A stretch of DNA of 53,516 nt from an uncultured Eubacteriales bacterium (GTDB taxonomy: Bacteria; Bacillota; Clostridia; Oscillospirales; CAG-272), in NCBI GenBank assembly GCA_900544985.1, contig UQXK01000007.1, positions 1 to 53,516 of the forward strand, written 5' to 3'. Below the pieces are notes generated by a model that saw only the letters and a list, made by a program, of their open reading frames with translations, ran no database searches and had not been told where the DNA came from. The translations under genes and the position numbers were made by a program. Below are positions 26,190-35,188 of the stretch, one piece after another; position 1 is the stretch's first letter; each line of letters begins with the position of its first letter.

Positions 26190-28094
26190 TTATTCAAGCT
26201 CGAATGCGCCCGTGTATAGCTGATAATACTTGCCCTTCTCGGCTATGAGCTTTTCATGGCTGCCTTTTTCGATTATTCTTCCGTGTTCGAGAACCATTAT
26301 GACATCGGAATTTCGAACGGTCGAAAGTCTGTGCGCTATTACAAACACAGTGCGTCCCTTCATAAGGGAATCCATACCCGCCTGAACGATAGCTTCCGTT
26401 CTCGTATCTATACTCGAAGTAGCCTCATCAAGGATCATAACGGGAGGATCGGCGACCGCCGCGCGCGCTATTGCGATAAGCTGTCTTTGTCCCTGGGAAA
26501 GATTGGAACCGTTGTTGGAAAGCTCTGTGTTATATCCGTCGGGAAGTCTTTCTATAAAGTCATCGGCGCCCGCAAGCTTTGCCGCGGCGATACACTCTTC
26601 GTCCGTCGCGTCAAGCTTTCCGTAACGTATATTGTCCATTACAGATCCCGTGAAAAGGTTGGTCTCTTGAAGAACTATTCCGAGCGAGCGGCGAAGATCC
26701 GATTTCTTTATCTTGTTTATGTTTATTCCGTCGTATCTTATCTTTCCGTCCGCGATATCGTAAAATCTGTTTATAAGATTTGTTATCGTCGTCTTTCCTG
26801 CGCCTGTTGCTCCGACAAAAGCTACCTTCTGTCCCGGCTCTGCAAAAACGGATACATCGTGAAGCACGGGTTTTCCCGCTTCATATTCAAAATCGACATC
26901 GACCATTCTCACATCTCCTTCAAGGGGAGTATATGTAAGAGTACCGTCGCTGTGCGGGTGCTTCCATGCCCATTTTCCCGTGTGCTCCGCGGTTTCGCTT
27001 ATCGTTCCGTCGGGAGCAATGTTCGCGTTTACAAGCGTGACATAACCGTCGTCCGCTTCCGGCTTTTCATCCATGAGAGAGAATATTCTGTCTGCGCCCG
27101 CAAGACCCATTACAATAGAGTTTATCTGCTGGGAAACCTGATTTATGTTTCCCGTAAACTGTTTTGTCATAGAGAGGAAAGCAACTATTATACTTATATC
27201 GAAAGCTCTTCCCGAAACAGAAAAGTTCTTTACGTTCGAAATAAGGAAAAGTCCGCCTACCATCGCGATTATAACGTAGAGGACATTGCCTATGTTCATT
27301 ATTATCGGACCGAGAGTATTTGCGTATGCGTGAGCGCGTCTGCTGTCCTCGTAGAGCGCGTTGTTTATTCTTTCGAATTCTTCAACGCTCTCTTTTTCGT
27401 GACTGAATACCTTTACGACCTTCTGACCGTTCATCATCTCCTGGGCAAAGCCCTCGGTGCGGCCTATCGAATTTTGCTGGCGTATAAAGTATTTTGAGGA
27501 GCCTCCGCCTATCTTCTTCGAAACGAGCATCATTGCGACGACGCCCACGAGAAGAATGAGGGTGAGCCATATGCTGTACCAGAGCATTATTCCGAGCACG
27601 CTCAAAACTATTATCGAAGCTCTCACAAGCGTCGGAAGCGACTGGGAAACGAGCTGGCGAAGAGCGTCTATATCGTTCGTATAGTAGCTCATTATGTCGC
27701 CGTGCTTATGCGTATCAAAATATCTTATCGGCAGATCCTGCATTCCGTCAAACATTCCGCGGCGCATCTTGCAGAGAAATCCCTGCGTGATATAAGCCGT
27801 GAGCTGCGTATCGAGAGTTATCGTGATTATAGAGAGTACATAGAATACGACAAGGACGAGAACGTCGGGAAGTATCTCTTTGCTTGCCAAAACCCAGTCT
27901 CCGCTCGCCTGCCATATTTCGACCGCCTCCGTTACCTTTTGAAGGAATATCGCCGGTATCGCGGACGCGACAGCCGAAAAGATTATGCAGAAAAGCGCGA
28001 GAGGAACAAGTACGGGATAAAACTTAAAGAGCATTTTCACAAGACGTCCGAGCGCATTTTTATTGATTTTTCTTTTTCCGGGCTTATTGCTCAT
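26190..28094 (-). CDS. ABC exporter half-transporter, catalytic subunit (second pair)
   Basis: 634 aa from the ATG at 28094 with GGAGGGG upstream, overlapping the upstream partner by 11 bases. Membrane domain about 20-330; an unusual ~60-residue stretch rich in Gly/Thr/His/Trp (KWAWKHPHSDG) links it to the ATPase domain. Walker A GATGAGKTT, signature NLSQGQRQL (second Gly of LSGGQ altered), Walker B MILDEATSSID with catalytic Glu, then IAHRLST. This is the active-site half of a heterodimer with the next gene. Substrate unknown. Confidence 0.92.
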   Translation of the reverse strand: MSNKPGKRKINKNALGRLVKMLFKFYPVLVPLALFCIIFSAVASAIPAIFLQKVTEAVEIWQASGDWVLASKEILPDVLVLVVFYVLSIITITLDTQLTAYITQGFLCKMRRGMFDGMQDLPIRYFDTHKHGDIMSYYTNDIDALRQLVSQSLPTLVRASIIVLSVLGIMLWYSIWLTLILLVGVVAMMLVSKKIGGGSSKYFIRQQNSIGRTEGFAQEMMNGQKVVKVFSHEKESVEEFERINNALYEDSRRAHAYANTLGPIIMNIGNVLYVIIAMVGGLFLISNVKNFSVSGRAFDISIIVAFLSMTKQFTGNINQVSQQINSIVMGLAGADRIFSLMDEKPEADDGYVTLVNANIAPDGTISETAEHTGKWAWKHPHSDGTLTYTPLEGDVRMVDVDFEYEAGKPVLHDVSVFAEPGQKVAFVGATGAGKTTITNLINRFYDIADGKIRYDGININKIKKSDLRRSLGIVLQETNLFTGSVMDNIRYGKLDATDEECIAAAKLAGADDFIERLPDGYNTELSNNGSNLSQGQRQLIAIARAAVADPPVMILDEATSSIDTRTEAIVQAGMDSLMKGRTVFVIAHRLSTVRNSDVIMVLEHGRIIEKGSHEKLIAEKGKYYQLYTGAFELE

Positions 28095-29829
28095 CTTTAT
28101 CCCCTCCGTTCGTCTGCTGTTCATATACTTCTTTATATATTTCGCTTGATCTTAAAAGTTCGTCATGCGTACCTGTCGCGGAAATTTTTCCGTTGTCCAT
28201 AACGATTATCATATCCGCGTTTTCCACGGAAGCTATGCGCTGCGCTATGATTATCTTTGTGGTTTCGGGTATGTATTTTTCAAATCCCGCTCTTATAAGC
28301 GCGTCCGTCTTTGTATCGACGGCGCTTGTAGAGTCGTCGAGAATGAGTATTTTCGGCTTTTTGAGAAGAGCGCGCGCTATGCAAAGGCGCTGTTTCTGTC
28401 CTCCGGAAACGTTCGTTCCTCCCTGCTCTATATGCGTGTCGTATCCGTCCGGGAAAGAACGCACGAATTCGTCCGCCTGGGAAAGTCTGCACGCCTCCTC
28501 TATTTCTTCATCGGTCGCATCGGCATTGCCCCAGCGAAGATTTTCTTTTATCGTTCCCGAAAAGAGAAGGTTCTTTTGAAGCACCATTGCGACAGAGCCG
28601 CGCAGCGTATCGAGATCGTATTCGCGGACGTCTCTTCCGCCCACTTTAAGGCTTCCCTCGGTTATATCGTAGAGCCTGGGGATAAGCTGAACAAGAGACG
28701 ATTTTCCCGCTCCCGTTCCGCCGATTATTCCGACAGTCATGCCCGATTTTATGTGAATATTTATATCGGAGAGTGCATTTCTCTCCGCTTTTTCCGAATA
28801 TTTGAAGTTTACGTTTTCAAAATCGACAGAACCGTCAGCAACACATGTTACAGGATCTTCGGGATTTTCTATCGCGGGCTTTTCATCGAGAACTTCGGTT
28901 ATACGCTTTGCCGATTCCACGGACATCGTAAGCATTACATATACCATGGAGAGCATCATAAGCGACATAAGTATCTGCATACCGTAGTTCAACATCGCGG
29001 ACATCTGACCTACGTCTATCTGAGCGCCGCCGCTCGTTATCGCCATTTTAGAGCCGACAATAAGAACGAATATCATGTTTATGTACATACAAAGCTGCAT
29101 TACAGGCGTATTTATCGCGACTATTCTCTCCGCCTTTGTGAAATCCGCACGTATATTTTCCGCTTCTTTGCCGAATTTGTTCTTTTCGTGCTCCTCGCGT
29201 GAAAAGCCTTTTACAACGCGCATACCGCGGACATTTTCTTCAATGGATTCGTTAAGTCTGTCGTATTTTTTAAATACCGCTCTGAATGCAGGCATAGCCT
29301 TGCGCGCTATAAGAAGAAGCGCAAATACGAGTATCGGTATTATTATAACAAAAGACATAGAAAGCATTCCGCCCATTCTGTATGCCATTATTATGGAAAA
29401 TATGAGCATAAGGGGACATCTTACCGCCATTCTTATAAGCATCATATAAGACATCTGAACGTTCACAACATCCGTCGTAAGACGCGTTACAAGAGACGAC
29501 GAAGAAAATTTATCTATGTTTATAAACGAATAGGTCTGTATCTTTTTAAATATATCGCTTCTTAAATTTTTGGCAAATCCGGCGGAAGCTTTCGCGCAGG
29601 TATATCCCGCAAGTCCTCCGCAGGCAAGCGATACAAGAGCCATTACCGTAAGTATTATTCCCGTTTCCAATATATTTTTCATATCGGTGCCGTTCTTTAT
29701 AAAGTTTACAAGATCCGCTATCTTGAACGGGATTATACACTCTATTACGACTTCGCCTATGATAAAAATAAGCGTAAATATCGTCGGGAGCTTATACTCT
29801 CTTATACATTTTGCAAGTTTTCTTATCAT
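28084..29829 (-). CDS. ABC exporter half-transporter, degenerate subunit (second pair)
   Basis: 581 aa. Membrane domain about 15-305, Walker A GGTGAGKSS, intact signature NVSGGQKQR, Walker B LILDDSTSAVD with Asp for the catalytic Glu, and IAQRIAS with Gln for the switch His. These changes mark the degenerate half of a heterodimeric exporter. It follows galT by 18 bases and overlaps its partner. Same architecture and same division of labour as the MarR-linked pair at 8.9-12.4 kb, but no regulator adjoins it. Confidence 0.92.
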   Translation of the reverse strand: MIRKLAKCIREYKLPTIFTLIFIIGEVVIECIIPFKIADLVNFIKNGTDMKNILETGIILTVMALVSLACGGLAGYTCAKASAGFAKNLRSDIFKKIQTYSFINIDKFSSSSLVTRLTTDVVNVQMSYMMLIRMAVRCPLMLIFSIIMAYRMGGMLSMSFVIIIPILVFALLLIARKAMPAFRAVFKKYDRLNESIEENVRGMRVVKGFSREEHEKNKFGKEAENIRADFTKAERIVAINTPVMQLCMYINMIFVLIVGSKMAITSGGAQIDVGQMSAMLNYGMQILMSLMMLSMVYVMLTMSVESAKRITEVLDEKPAIENPEDPVTCVADGSVDFENVNFKYSEKAERNALSDINIHIKSGMTVGIIGGTGAGKSSLVQLIPRLYDITEGSLKVGGRDVREYDLDTLRGSVAMVLQKNLLFSGTIKENLRWGNADATDEEIEEACRLSQADEFVRSFPDGYDTHIEQGGTNVSGGQKQRLCIARALLKKPKILILDDSTSAVDTKTDALIRAGFEKYIPETTKIIIAQRIASVENADMIIVMDNGKISATGTHDELLRSSEIYKEVYEQQTNGGDKDEQ

Positions 29830-29847
29830 TTTTTCCTCCTTGTTTTT

Positions 29848-31332
29848 TTAAACGGACAAGACAAAACGCATAAACGCCTCTCTGCCTTCTTTTGTGCATT
29901 TGAAAACTCCGGCATCTTCAAGAACACCTACAAATGTTTTTCCTATCTCGTCTTTAAGTATCTTTTCCGCATTTTCATTTGTAAATGTATACTTGTCCTT
30001 AAACGAATCGAACCATTCCGCGTGCTTTTTTATCTCCTCAACATCGCGGACATTTTTTCCCGCGACTGCGGCGTCCGCAAGAAGCGCCATTTCCTTTTTC
30101 AGACGCGCGGGGAGAATAGCCAGTCCCAGAACCTCTATAAGACCGATATTCTCTTTTTTGATGTTGTGTTTGTCGGCGTGCGGGTGATAAACGCCGAGCG
30201 GATGTTCTTCCGTCGTTATGTTATTGCGGAGAACAAGGTCGAATTCGTACTTTCCGCCGCGCATACGCGCTATCGGCGTTATCGTATTGTGAGGCACGCC
30301 GTCCGTATTCGCGAACACAAAAGCGCTCTTATCCGTGTATGCTCTCCAAGAAGACAGTATCCTGTCCGCAAGAAGGACGAGCCTTTCGGGATCTTCCGCG
30401 GAAATCCTTATGACCGACATAGGCCATTTCACTATTCCCGCGTCGACGTCGGAAAAGCCGTCGAACACGATTTTCTTCTCGATCGGTGCTTTCTCCATGG
30501 CGAAAGTATACCTTCCGCCCTGCATATGGTCGTGTGAAAGTATCGAACCGCCGACAATGGGAAGGTCGGCGTTGGAGCCTATAAAATAATGCGGGAACAG
30601 AGAGATGAAATCGATCATTTTCGTAAATGTCGATCTGTCTATCTTCATCGGTTCGTGAACCCCCGAAAGGACTATGCAGTGCTCATTGTAATAAACATAA
30701 GGCGAATACTGCAAGTACCAATCTTTGCCCGATATCTTTATCGGGATTATTCTGTGATTGCTTCTGCCGGGGTAAGAGAGCGTTCCCGCGTACCCTTCGC
30801 ACTCCGGGCAGAGCTGGCATTTCGGATATGAATTCTGCGGCGCATTTTTGGCCGCGGCGATAGCTTTCGGGTCCTTTTCGGGCTTTGAAAGATTTATCGT
30901 CATGTCTATATCGCCGTAAACGCTTTCAGCAAGCCATTTTACGTCTTTTTCTATTCTGTATGTCCTTATGTAATCCGTGTTTTTCGAAAAATCATAGTAC
31001 CAGTCCGTCGCCTCTTCCGGAGATACGGAATAAAGGTCTTTGAACTTTGTTATGACCTCGCTCGGACGCGGCGTAAGGGCACCCATTATGCGCGAATCGA
31101 AAAGATCGCGCTCTGTCACGGTGTTGTCCTTTATAATTCCTTTTTCAAACGCGTAATCGTCTATCTCGCATAGTATTTCCGCAAGAGGAGCGTCGCCGAC
31201 CTCTTTGTCCTCATAAAAATCGACGGAAAGAAGCGCAAGAAGCGAATTTATTGCGAAATTGCGGTCGCATTCGGCGATAAGTCCGCACTTTTCTGCGTAA
31301 TTTACAAGTTTTTTTACTGCTTCACAAATCAT
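29848..31332 (-). CDS. galT: UDP-glucose-hexose-1-phosphate uridylyltransferase (GalT, long form)
   Basis: 494 aa from the ATG at 31332, which overlaps the upstream methyltransferase stop as ATGA. It is the ~500-aa Firmicute GalT class. The uridylylated His lies in SHDHMQGG and a second block reads YSPYVYYNEHCIVL. It exchanges UMP between UDP-glucose and galactose-1-phosphate in the Leloir pathway. No galK or galE lies nearby in the window; the GH27 alpha-galactosidase at 19.2 kb is a plausible source of galactose. Confidence 0.93.
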   Translation of the reverse strand: MICEAVKKLVNYAEKCGLIAECDRNFAINSLLALLSVDFYEDKEVGDAPLAEILCEIDDYAFEKGIIKDNTVTERDLFDSRIMGALTPRPSEVITKFKDLYSVSPEEATDWYYDFSKNTDYIRTYRIEKDVKWLAESVYGDIDMTINLSKPEKDPKAIAAAKNAPQNSYPKCQLCPECEGYAGTLSYPGRSNHRIIPIKISGKDWYLQYSPYVYYNEHCIVLSGVHEPMKIDRSTFTKMIDFISLFPHYFIGSNADLPIVGGSILSHDHMQGGRYTFAMEKAPIEKKIVFDGFSDVDAGIVKWPMSVIRISAEDPERLVLLADRILSSWRAYTDKSAFVFANTDGVPHNTITPIARMRGGKYEFDLVLRNNITTEEHPLGVYHPHADKHNIKKENIGLIEVLGLAILPARLKKEMALLADAAVAGKNVRDVEEIKKHAEWFDSFKDKYTFTNENAEKILKDEIGKTFVGVLEDAGVFKCTKEGREAFMRFVLSV

Positions 31333-32459
31333 TTTCTTATGTCCTTTTTGAAAAATTGATAGTAATAACACGGTATCATGCCGTTATATAATTTTCTCAC
31401 CTTGTCCGCTCTTCTGCCGTAAAGGCGCTCGAAACGCTCATGAGAAGTTATAACGTATATCTGCCAAGAGCCGAGCGTTTTAAAATGCGCGCCCATGCGT
31501 TTGTAAAGTTCCTCTGCCTCGGAAAGAGTACCGAGCCGCTCGCCGTAAGGCGGATTGCAGACTACCGTTCCGCGCCGCCCTTCTGTCTCTATTTCGAGAG
31601 CATTCTTTTTGAATACTTTTATATGAGCGTTCATTCCGGCTTTCGAAACCGCCGAACGCGCACTTTTCAGCGCGTCCTCGTCTATATCGGAAGCGTACGC
31701 TTCAAAAGCCGATTCGCACTTCACAAGGCTTTTCGCCTCTTCCCTTGCGTTCTTCCAAGCCGACTCGCCGATATTCGAAAATCCCTCGCTTATAAATCCG
31801 CGACCGATTCCGGGAGCGGTGTTCGTCATTATAAGGGACGCCTCTATCGGAATCGTGGCGCTTCCGCAGAAAGGATCCCAGAAAAGCACATCTTCGCGTG
31901 GGCGCGCAAGCTTTGCAAGAGCCGCCGCCAAAGTTTCTCTTATGGGAGATATCGTCGTCTGCGGACGGTACCCGCGCTTATGAAGCGCAATTCCCGAAGT
32001 ATCTATCATAAGGAATGCTTCGTCTTTCAATATCAGAAATTCTATCTGATATTTTGTTCCCGTTTCGGAAAACCACGATACGCCGTATTTGTCCGAAAGG
32101 CGCTTCACAACAGCCTTTTTGACAATGCTCTGGCAATCGGGAATGCTGTATAAACGGCTTTTTACCGAATGTCCTTTTACCGGAAATGCGTCGTTTTTCC
32201 CTATCCATTCCTCCCACGGAAGATAATACGCGCCGTCAAAAAGATCGGTGAAAGTTTCCGCTTTGTATCTTCCGACAAGAATAAATACTCTCTCCGCCGT
32301 GCGAAGCCATATATTGCTTCGAGGTATTGCGGAAATGTCCCCTTCGAATATAACGTGTCCGTCTATTGTCTCTATTCTCTTGTACCCAAGGGCGTCTATC
32401 TCTTCGCCCAAAAGATGCTCCAACCCGAAAAGGCAGGTAGCCATAAATTTAAAATTCAT
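31329..32459 (-). CDS. THUMP-domain rRNA guanine-N2 methyltransferase (RlmL/YpsC-like)
   Basis: 376 aa. The N-terminal THUMP domain (about 55-155) includes KGHSVKSRLYSIPDCQ. The methyltransferase domain has RGYRPQTTISPIRETLAAAL, the SAM site DPFCGSATIPIEA and the catalytic VCNPPYGERLG. Such proteins methylate a guanine N2 in 23S rRNA using S-adenosylmethionine. First gene of a five-gene minus-strand run, with promoter TTGATT-17-TAAAAT upstream. Confidence 0.9.
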   Translation of the reverse strand: MNFKFMATCLFGLEHLLGEEIDALGYKRIETIDGHVIFEGDISAIPRSNIWLRTAERVFILVGRYKAETFTDLFDGAYYLPWEEWIGKNDAFPVKGHSVKSRLYSIPDCQSIVKKAVVKRLSDKYGVSWFSETGTKYQIEFLILKDEAFLMIDTSGIALHKRGYRPQTTISPIRETLAAALAKLARPREDVLFWDPFCGSATIPIEASLIMTNTAPGIGRGFISEGFSNIGESAWKNAREEAKSLVKCESAFEAYASDIDEDALKSARSAVSKAGMNAHIKVFKKNALEIETEGRRGTVVCNPPYGERLGTLSEAEELYKRMGAHFKTLGSWQIYVITSHERFERLYGRRADKVRKLYNGMIPCYYYQFFKKDIRK

Positions 32460-32596
32460 TTTACCTCGATAATCTCATATCACGAAAATTTCGCATAAAA
32501 CCTCTCCGCCTTTTTTCTGCTGTAAAGAAGCTCTGCTCATATCTCCGGATATTTTCCTCTATAAAAATATAATATTATTTATAATATATTTAAAGT

Positions 32597-32625
32597 ATTT
32601 TACCATATTTTATAAGATAAATCAA
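32597..32625 (-). promoter_or_regulatory. Promoter of the methyltransferase-galT-ABC-pdxY run
   Basis: TTGATT (32620-32625), 17 bases, TAAAAT (32597-32602) on the minus strand, divergent from the birA promoter. Confidence 0.65.
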
Positions 32626-32651
32626 CACTCTTAAACCAAAAAATGATTGTG

Positions 32652-32680
32652 TTGACATGAAGTTGCTTTTGATGTAAAAT
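32652..32680 (+). promoter_or_regulatory. Promoter of birA
   Basis: TTGACA (32652-32657), 17 bases, TAAAAT (32675-32680), then AGGGGG (32691-32696) ten bases before the start. No BirA-like operator overlaps it. Confidence 0.75.
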
Positions 32681-32706
32681 TCTCTTCGTAAGGGGGATTT
32701 TTACGT

Positions 32707-33660
32707 ATGGACCTCAAAGATAAAATATATTCCGAACTTTCCAAGCGCCGCGGCGAATACATTTCGGGGCAAACGCTTGCAAAGCTTTTCGGCGTTTCGA
32801 GAAATTCCGTTTGGAAAGCGGTAAACGAACTGAAAAAAGACGGATGTAATATAATGTCGGTGACAAACAAGGGGTATCTTCTCTTGTCCGGAAACGGAAT
32901 AATTTCGAAAACCAAAATCGAAGAAATCCTCGGAAACGACGTCACCGTTAAAATATTCGATGTGATAGATTCCACAAACAGCGAAGCGAAAAGAATGCTC
33001 TCATGCGGCTTTTCGGGGAAAGCGATAATCGTCGCGGACGAACAGACATCGGGTCGCGGAAGGCTAGGCAGAACTTTCTATTCACCAAAATCGACAGGAG
33101 TATACTTTTCGATAATAATAACACCAGATTCCTCCCTTTCAGGCGCTTCGCTTGTTACAACGGCGGCATCTGTCGCCGCCATGCGTGCGATAGAAAAGAA
33201 CACCGGCAAGCGCGTTATGATAAAATGGGTAAACGACCTTTACCTCGGCGACAAAAAAATTTGCGGCATACTCACGGAAGCGGTGACAGACCTTGAAAAC
33301 GGAAAGCTTTCGGGAATTGTTGTCGGCGTGGGGATAAACATTTCGACGGACGATTTCCCGGAAGACATAAAAGAGAGAGCCTCCTCGCTTGACGTTTCGG
33401 ACGCGGACCGCTCGCTCATCGCCGCGGAAACAGCAAAGGAGTTTTTCGATATTACAAACGACCTTTCAAACCGCAAATTTTTAAACGAATACAGAGAGCG
33501 CTCATACGTCTTGGGCAAAGACATATATTACATTAAAAACGGAGAAAAGCACGACGGGAAAGCCGTGGGAATAGACGACGACGGCGGACTTATCGTAGAG
33601 AAAGAAAACGGAGAAAACACAATACTCCGCGGCGGAGAAATAACCGTCAGAGTAAAATAA
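32707..33660 (+). CDS. birA: Bifunctional biotin ligase / biotin repressor BirA
   Basis: 317 aa. The N-terminal winged helix (about 1-62: ISGQTLAKLFGVSRNSVWKAV) makes it a group II BirA that can bind DNA. The ligase domain has the biotinyl-AMP loop GRGRLGRTFYSP and KWVNDLYLGDKKICGILTEA, then a C-terminal SH3-like domain (about 270-317). It attaches biotin to carboxylase carrier proteins and, when biotin is plentiful, represses biotin genes. A fitting operator lies before bioY, 2.5 kb away. Confidence 0.95.
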   Translation: MDLKDKIYSELSKRRGEYISGQTLAKLFGVSRNSVWKAVNELKKDGCNIMSVTNKGYLLLSGNGIISKTKIEEILGNDVTVKIFDVIDSTNSEAKRMLSCGFSGKAIIVADEQTSGRGRLGRTFYSPKSTGVYFSIIITPDSSLSGASLVTTAASVAAMRAIEKNTGKRVMIKWVNDLYLGDKKICGILTEAVTDLENGKLSGIVVGVGINISTDDFPEDIKERASSLDVSDADRSLIAAETAKEFFDITNDLSNRKFLNEYRERSYVLGKDIYYIKNGEKHDGKAVGIDDDGGLIVEKENGENTILRGGEITVRVK

Positions 33661-33699
33661 AAATCAATATAATACAGATTTATAAAATCTTGTTTTTCG

Positions 33700-33749
33700 A
33701 GGTGACAGGCATGAAACGCTGTATTCGGCAAATTGGTATAGTGCAATAA
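33700..33749 (+). CDS. Possible 12-aa leader peptide before the acetyltransferase
   Basis: ATG at 33711, stop at 33747-33749, translating to MKRCIRQIGIVQ. AGGTGA (33700-33705) lies five bases before the ATG, a good ribosome binding site. It ends 28 bases before the Vat/CatB-like gene. Leader peptides before resistance genes can mediate drug-induced translation attenuation, but I find no hairpin that would hide the downstream binding site. Confidence 0.35.
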
Positions 33750-33777
33750 AAAAATTACAGAAATCAAGAGGTTTACT

Positions 33778-34413
33778 ATGCCGATGAATAAAGATAAAAT
33801 ATATCCGCGCTCAAACGACGCTCAGACAGTATATCTGAAAAACGTTATTACAGACCCGAATATCTTTGTAGGAGATTATACGGTATACAACGACTTTATA
33901 AATGATCCGAGAGATTTTCAGAAAAACAATGTGCTCTATCATTACCCGATAAACAATGACAAACTGATCATCGGAAAATTTTGTTCCATAGCCTGCGGAG
34001 CAAAATTTATTTTCACAAGCGCAAATCATACGCTTTCTTCCTTTTCCACATATACATTTCCGTTATTTTTCGAGGAATGGGAGCTTGAAAAAAAGGACAT
34101 AACCGATTCATGGGACAACAAAGGAGATATCGTCATAGGAAACGACGTATGGATAGGATTTGAGGCTGTCATCATGCCGGGAGTTAAAATAGGCGACGGC
34201 GCCATAATCGGCACTCGCGCAGTAGTGACAAAAGATGTGCCTCCGTACACGGTTGTCGGCGGAGTTCCCGCAAGACCGATAAAAAAGCGTTTTCCCGATG
34301 AAGTAATATCCTCACTTCTCGAAATAAAATGGTGGGATTGGGAAGAAGAGCGTATCAAAGAAAATATAGACGCCATAAAATCGGGACGTATCGAAAACTT
34401 ACCTTTCTTATAA
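33778..34413 (+). CDS. CatB-related O-acetyltransferase (Vat/xenobiotic acetyltransferase family)
   Basis: 211 aa. It follows the layout of streptogramin A acetyltransferases: VGDYTVYNDF, LYHYPINNDKLIIGKFCSIA, the catalytic His84 in TSANHTLSSFSTYTF, GDIVIGNDVWIG and the left-handed beta-helix repeats (VKIGDGAIIGTRAVVTKDV), ending in an alpha-helical tail. Members move acetyl from acetyl-CoA to a hydroxyl of streptogramin A, chloramphenicol or sugars. Whether this one confers resistance cannot be told. AAGAGG lies six bases upstream. The last four codons and the stop fall inside a 22-bp palindrome. Confidence 0.85.
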   Translation: MPMNKDKIYPRSNDAQTVYLKNVITDPNIFVGDYTVYNDFINDPRDFQKNNVLYHYPINNDKLIIGKFCSIACGAKFIFTSANHTLSSFSTYTFPLFFEEWELEKKDITDSWDNKGDIVIGNDVWIGFEAVIMPGVKIGDGAIIGTRAVVTKDVPPYTVVGGVPARPIKKRFPDEVISSLLEIKWWDWEEERIKENIDAIKSGRIENLPFL

Positions 34414-34545
34414 GAAAGGTAGGCCAAAGAATTTCCCTAAGACACATCGCTCTATTTGGGAGGAAGTTTTTGAAGTTCCAAGGGACTTTTTACAAAAAGT
34501 CCCTTGGTTGGGGTCCCACGGCAAAAGCCCCGACATTCCTTACCT
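34400..34545. repeat. Compact palindrome-rich element after the acetyltransferase
   Basis: A 22-bp perfect palindrome (34400-34421, centre TTATAA) spans the acetyltransferase stop codon. A strong stem CCAAGGGACTTTTT / AAAAAGTCCCTTGG (34478-34491, 34494-34507) and a GGGG/CCCC hairpin (34510-34532) follow. The interval is flanked by a 7-base direct repeat CTTACCT (34398-34404, 34539-34545). The central stem resembles dispersed extragenic elements I recall from Clostridial genomes. Confidence 0.5.
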
Positions 34546-34549
34546 CACA

Positions 34550-34586
34550 AAAAAGCGAAAGCGCGTTTTGCGCTTTCGCTTTTTAT
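34550..34586. terminator. Two-way terminator between acetyltransferase and bioY
   Basis: Perfect stem AAAAAGCGAAAGCGC / GCGCTTTCGCTTTTT (34550-34564, 34570-34584) with A/T runs on both sides, between convergent genes. Confidence 0.9.
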
Positions 34587-34606
34587 TTTATACCCATTTT
34601 TCAAAA

Positions 34607-35176
34607 TCACTTTTTCACAAATTTTGACAGTTTCGACGTAAGAAAAACAGCGAGAGAAACCTTTATAACCTCCGGAATCATATAAGGAACGACGCACTTT
34701 AAAAGAACGGCGGTAAAACCGATACTACCCGTATTTTTCGTATATATAATCATAAACCAAACGCTTCCAAAAATATAAAGAACGGCAAGACCGAGTATCA
34801 TAGAAACAGTAAGAGATATAATCTTCTTTCCGAAAATTTTCTCAAACAGCCACATAACAAGCGCAGTAAATATAAAGCCTACTATATATCCCCCTGTTGC
34901 TCCGGCAAGCGCGGCGACGCCGCCTTTGAATCCCGCAAATACGGGAACTCCGACAAGCCCCAAAAATATATAGACCAATACAGCGACAGTTCCTCTCTTT
35001 CCGCCCAAAAGTCCGACGCTCACGCAAACAGCAAATGTTTGAAGCGTAAACGGAACCTCCGAAGGAATCGATATCCATGAGCAAACGGCAATAAGCGCGG
35101 CAAAAAACGCTATATATACTGTATCGTAAAGCCTTTTTCTCGTTTTTTCATTTAAATTTCCTTTTTTCTCATCCAT
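34607..35176 (-). CDS. bioY: Biotin transporter S component BioY
   Basis: 189 aa with six predicted helices, normal for BioY. It has the typical VPFTLQTFAVCVSVGLLGGKRG near residue 42 and GGYIVGFIFTALV. BioY binds and imports biotin, alone or with the shared ECF energy-coupling module, whose genes are not in the window. GGAGGC precedes the start. A BirA-like operator lies 13 bases upstream of the start codon, so repression by the nearby BirA is likely. Confidence 0.93.
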   Translation of the reverse strand: MDEKKGNLNEKTRKRLYDTVYIAFFAALIAVCSWISIPSEVPFTLQTFAVCVSVGLLGGKRGTVAVLVYIFLGLVGVPVFAGFKGGVAALAGATGGYIVGFIFTALVMWLFEKIFGKKIISLTVSMILGLAVLYIFGSVWFMIIYTKNTGSIGFTAVLLKCVVPYMIPEVIKVSLAVFLTSKLSKFVKK

Positions 35177-35188
35177 AAAAGCCTCCGA

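Noticed and set aside
26256..27497. 413-codon plus-strand frame opposite the second ABC exporter
   Set aside because: Shadow of the ABC gene; no recognisable protein features.
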